Assembly (NCBI GenBank): GCA_900550705.1 | Contig: URTG01000019.1 | Span: 1-16,886, forward strand | DNA from: an uncultured Eubacteriales bacterium | GTDB lineage: Bacteria; Bacillota; Clostridia; Oscillospirales; Oscillospiraceae | Length of the DNA stretch: 16,886 nucleotides | Direction: 5' to 3' | Shown here: piece after piece, positions 13,969-16,886 of the stretch | How positions within the stretch are numbered: the stretch's first letter is position 1 | Layout of the letters: each line of letters starts with the position of its first letter | The notes under the pieces: model-generated | What the model was told of the DNA's origin: nothing | Database searches by the model: none | The model's input: the letters and a program-made list of their open reading frames with translations, nothing else | Made by a program: the position numbers and the translations under genes

Positions 13969-14403
13969 TTAAATCACATAATCGTCCCCGATGTCCCCCT
14001 TGAACATCAGGTCGGCCACGGTGTAGCGGTCCAGATACTCCCGGATGACCTCCTCCAGGCCGCGCCACAGGGGAAGGGTGCGGCAGTCGGCCATGCGGGG
14101 GCAGGGGGGCTGATTGCCGCCCTCCAGACAGACCACCGGGGCCAGAGGTCCCTCCATCATGGTCAAGATCTGGCGCACGCCGAACTGGTCCGGGGAACGG
14201 CTCAGGCGGTAGCCCCCGCCCTTGCCCCGGAGACCCACCAGGACCCCCTCCTTGACCAGCGTTTTTACAATACTCTCCAGATATTTCTCCGAGATCCCCT
14301 GGCGCTGGGCAATTTCCTTCAAGGGAACGTAGCCCTCGGCCTGGTGCTCGGCAATGTCGATCAAAAATCGCAGCGCATATCGCCCTTTGGTCGATACCAT
14401 CAT
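13969..14403 (-). CDS. Rrf2-family transcriptional regulator (IscR/CymR type)
   Basis: A 144-residue winged-helix regulator. STKGRYALRFLIDIA opens the DNA-binding domain, ISEKYLESIVKTL is the recognition helix and LRGKGGGYRLSR the wing. Cysteines C92, C101 and C107 (VVCLEGGNQPPCPRMADC) sit where IscR binds its iron-sulfur cluster, with spacing 9 and 6 instead of the usual 6 and 6 of E. coli. It is divergent from cysK, recalling CymR, which represses cysteine genes and has no cluster. So it could sense either cysteine supply or Fe-S status. ATG 14403 or 14400 may be used. Its promoter may be TTGAAA with CATACT 17 bases later (plus 14431-14459), but that is weak. Confidence 0.9.
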   Translation of the reverse strand: MMVSTKGRYALRFLIDIAEHQAEGYVPLKEIAQRQGISEKYLESIVKTLVKEGVLVGLRGKGGGYRLSRSPDQFGVRQILTMMEGPLAPVVCLEGGNQPPCPRMADCRTLPLWRGLEEVIREYLDRYTVADLMFKGDIGDDYVI

Positions 14404-14482
14404 AATCTCGTCACCGCCTTTTTATATCATAGTATGCCACAAGGTTAGTAGGATTTCAACCGAAAAATTTTTCTCCACCCTA

Positions 14483-14511
14483 TTGACAAATCCTCCTGCT
14501 GCGACTATAAT
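14483..14511 (+). promoter_or_regulatory. SigA-type promoter of cysK
   Basis: Perfect TTGACA (14483-14488) and TATAAT (14506-14511), 17 bases apart. Transcription would begin near 14518, leaving an unusually long leader of about 135 bases. As a consensus promoter beside an Rrf2-type gene, it is likely repressor-controlled; the operator could not be fixed by eye. Confidence 0.93.
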
Positions 14512-14534
14512 TCCCATAAACCCATGAGGGATGT

Positions 14535-14591
14535 ATGAAATATGAATTCTACCAGACCTATCCAGCTTTTGCGATGTCGCCCTGTGGATGA
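14535..14591 (+). CDS. Possible leader peptide before cysK
   Basis: An 18-codon reading frame in the cysK leader encoding MKYEFYQTYPAFAMSPCG, with cysteine as the next-to-last residue. A GAGGG element ends 4 bases before the ATG, a short but usable spacing. A second frame (14542-14610, 22 residues, beginning MNSTRPIQLLRCRPVDE) overlaps it and has one cysteine. Short cysteine-containing leader peptides control sulfur genes in some bacteria, chiefly actinobacteria. Whether either frame is translated here is unknown. Confidence 0.25.
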   Translation: MKYEFYQTYPAFAMSPCG

Positions 14592-14653
14592 ACTTCCGCA
14601 GAATCAATAATAAATAGAATTTTATAACATGAAAAATACTGGAGGCAATCATT

Positions 14654-15586
<933 letters not shown>

Positions 15587-15644
15587 GTTTTAACCCGCCG
15601 CAAGATCCCTGTCTCAGGCCCGGAGAACCCTTCCACACGAAAAA

Positions 15645-15685
15645 GAGCGAGAACCGCTGCCTTGGCGGTCCTCGCTCTCATTTTC
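15645..15685 (+). terminator. Terminator after cysK
   Basis: Stem of 7 plus 5 base pairs (15645-15651 with 15671-15677, 15653-15657 with 15665-15669) with one mismatch and a 7-base loop, followed by TCATTTTC. The T-run is short. A second GC-rich stem (15699-15707 with 15724-15732) lies between it and the folD promoter. Confidence 0.75.
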
Positions 15686-15751
15686 ACAGCCCCTCCCCCG
15701 CCGCCCGAGTTCCTCCACGCTCCCGGGCGGCGGCGGGAGCCGGTGTCAGCG

Positions 15752-15780
15752 TTGACAGCGAAGGGGTTTTCCTTTATACT
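15752..15780 (+). promoter_or_regulatory. SigA-type promoter of folD
   Basis: TTGACA (15752-15757), a 17-base spacer and TATACT (15775-15780), 81 bases before the folD ATG. Confidence 0.9.
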
Positions 15781-15861
15781 TCAAGTGTCTGACTGTTTCC
15801 GCCCACTTGGGGCGGAGTAGTTTGAACCATATCCCTTACCCATAAGAAAGGACGTTGAGCA

Positions 15862-16731
15862 ATGGCTCTTTTACTGAAAGGCGGCCCCGTGGCCGAGGCC
15901 ATGAGCAAGCGGCTGCTGGACCAGTGCGCCGCGCTGAAGAACGCCGGCGTCACCCCGGTGTTCACCATTGTGCGCGTGGGCGAAAAGGCCAACGACATCG
16001 CCTATGAGCGGGGCGCCGCCAAGCGGGCCGGACTTCTGGGCGTGGAGGTCCGTCACGTCGTGCTCCCCGAGTCCATCACCGAGGACCAGCTGGTGCACAC
16101 CCTGGAGAACATCAACGAGGACGACTCCATCCACGGCTGTCTGCTGTTCCGCCCCCTGCCCGCCCATCTGGACACCGCCCGGGTGGCCCGCACCCTGCGG
16201 GCGGACAAGGACGTAGACGCCATGACCTCCTCCGCCATGGGCGTACTCCTCTCCCCCAACGCCATCGGCTACGTCCCCTGCACCGCCCAGGCCAGCCTGG
16301 AAATTCTGAAGTTCTATCAGATCCCCCTCCAGGGCAAGCGCGTCACCGTCATCGGCAAGAGCATGACCGTGGGGCTGCCCACCGCCCTGCTGATGATGAA
16401 CCAGGAGGCCACCGTCTCCGTCTGTCACATCCTCTCCCGGCCCGAGGATACCCGCGCCCTGTGTAAGGACGCCGACATCATCATCTCCGCCGCCGGCTGC
16501 CCCGGCCTGGTGACGGCGGACTACGTCAGCCCCGGCCAGATCGTCATCGACGTGGGTGTCACCCTGGGTAAAGACGGCAAGCTCCACGGCGACGCCGCCT
16601 TTGAGGCGGTGGAGCCCATCGTCCACGCCATCACCCCCGTCCCCGGCGGGGTGGGGTCGGTCACCTCCACCGTCCTGGTGGGCCACGTCATCGAGGCCGC
16701 CATGCGCCGCCTGTGGCAGGAGCGCGGCTAA
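15862..16731 (+). CDS. folD: FolD-type methylene-THF dehydrogenase, clostridial variant
   Basis: A 289-residue protein matching FolD, which oxidises methylene-tetrahydrofolate and hydrolyses methenyl-tetrahydrofolate. The nucleotide-binding VIGKSMTVGLPTA and the terminal ITPVPGGVGSVTS are conserved. However, Y48 is followed four residues on by A52 where the catalytic lysine (E. coli K54 in YVASK) is expected, and the QLPLP glutamine (E. coli Q98) is F96 in LLFRPLP. D119 (KDVD) remains. I recall the YERGA-KR and FRPLP pattern from other clostridia, so it is a lineage variant and not a mutation unique to this genome. K54 two residues away might substitute. AAAGGA stands 9 bases before the ATG. 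Confidence 0.92.
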   Translation: MALLLKGGPVAEAMSKRLLDQCAALKNAGVTPVFTIVRVGEKANDIAYERGAAKRAGLLGVEVRHVVLPESITEDQLVHTLENINEDDSIHGCLLFRPLPAHLDTARVARTLRADKDVDAMTSSAMGVLLSPNAIGYVPCTAQASLEILKFYQIPLQGKRVTVIGKSMTVGLPTALLMMNQEATVSVCHILSRPEDTRALCKDADIIISAAGCPGLVTADYVSPGQIVIDVGVTLGKDGKLHGDAAFEAVEPIVHAITPVPGGVGSVTSTVLVGHVIEAAMRRLWQERG

Positions 16732-16759
16732 CTCCGATTTTTCCCTCTTTGCAAGCAGC

Positions 16760-16781
16760 AGCCGCCCCCGCCGGGGCGGCT
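16760..16781 (+). terminator. Hairpin after folD, possible terminator
   Basis: A perfect 9-base GC-rich stem (16760-16768 with 16773-16781) with a 4-base loop, 29 bases past the folD stop. No T-run follows, so it may not terminate well alone. Confidence 0.45.
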
Positions 16782-16886
16782 CAGACTGTCGAAAAAGTCC
16801 TTCCAGCCGAAGGATTCGGAGGGAAGGATAGTTGGAAAGGGAACCGTCAGGGTTCCCTTTCCTTGAAATCAACAACATTTTAACGC
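16782..16886. repeat. Hairpin-rich stretch at right edge, possible repeat element
   Basis: Contains a perfect 12-base stem (16834-16845 with 16851-16862) and a CCTTCC/GGAAGG pair (16799-16804 with about 16823-16828). CCGAAGGATT and ATTTTAACGC occur here and also just after the palindromic element (10454-10470), hinting at related repeats. The element may continue beyond the window. No gene is seen. Confidence 0.35.

Noticed and set aside
15871..16878. 335-residue minus-strand frame opposite folD
   Set aside because: Antisense shadow with Gly/Asp/Val repeats; folD on the plus strand is certain.

Overview
The window looks like chromosomal DNA from a GC-rich, low-abundance-of-AT clostridium, most likely of the Oscillospiraceae (the Flavonifractor, Lawsonibacter or Oscillibacter type). 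The reasons are the codon use, the CD1247-type protein next to efp, the ECF sigma/DUF4367-like pairs, an S-layer-homology protein, a clostridial FolD variant, and a palindromic intergenic repeat I associate with this group. No rRNA, tRNA, transposase or CRISPR array was seen. Seven genes or operons have clear SigA-type promoters, all with exactly 17-base spacers.

Layout. 1-1.6 kb (minus): an ECF sigma factor and its membrane anti-sigma partner, flanked by two diverged copies of a sequence that joins the end of an anti-sigma gene to an ECF-type promoter. 1.6-2.75 kb (minus): efp followed by a CD1247-type zinc-ribbon protein. 2.8-4.0 kb (minus): an isolated phage-type lysis pair, holin then amidase. 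4.2-5.9 kb (minus): a TPP riboswitch with a terminator platform, the thiamine transporter thiT, and a HAD phosphatase. 6.0-8.25 kb (plus): a secreted GH26-like protein with an S-layer anchor. 8.3-10.3 kb (minus): a tightly coupled operon of a Dabb protein, a PepV-like dipeptidase and a small unknown protein. 10.33-10.45 kb: a MITE/REP-like palindromic element. 10.57-11.36 kb (minus): an unrecognised, possibly barrel-fold protein. 11.4-13.9 kb (plus): yqeG, an endonuclease IV-like barrel protein and pepP. 13.97-14.4 kb (minus): an Rrf2 regulator. 14.65-15.6 kb (plus): cysK with a long leader. 15.86-16.73 kb (plus): folD. The right edge carries another hairpin-rich stretch.

How it fits together. 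The window is mostly housekeeping and nutrient metabolism: translation (EF-P), peptide turnover (PepV, PepP), thiamine uptake, cysteine synthesis under a probable Rrf2 regulator, and one-carbon metabolism. Accessory pieces are the sigma/anti-sigma module, the lysis pair, the S-layer glycosidase-like protein and the repeats. I found no clear novel multi-gene defence or biosynthetic system. The signals most worth a second look are the duplicated sigma-module boundary, possible leader peptides before cysK, the FolD lacking cyclohydrolase residues, and the orphan lysis pair.
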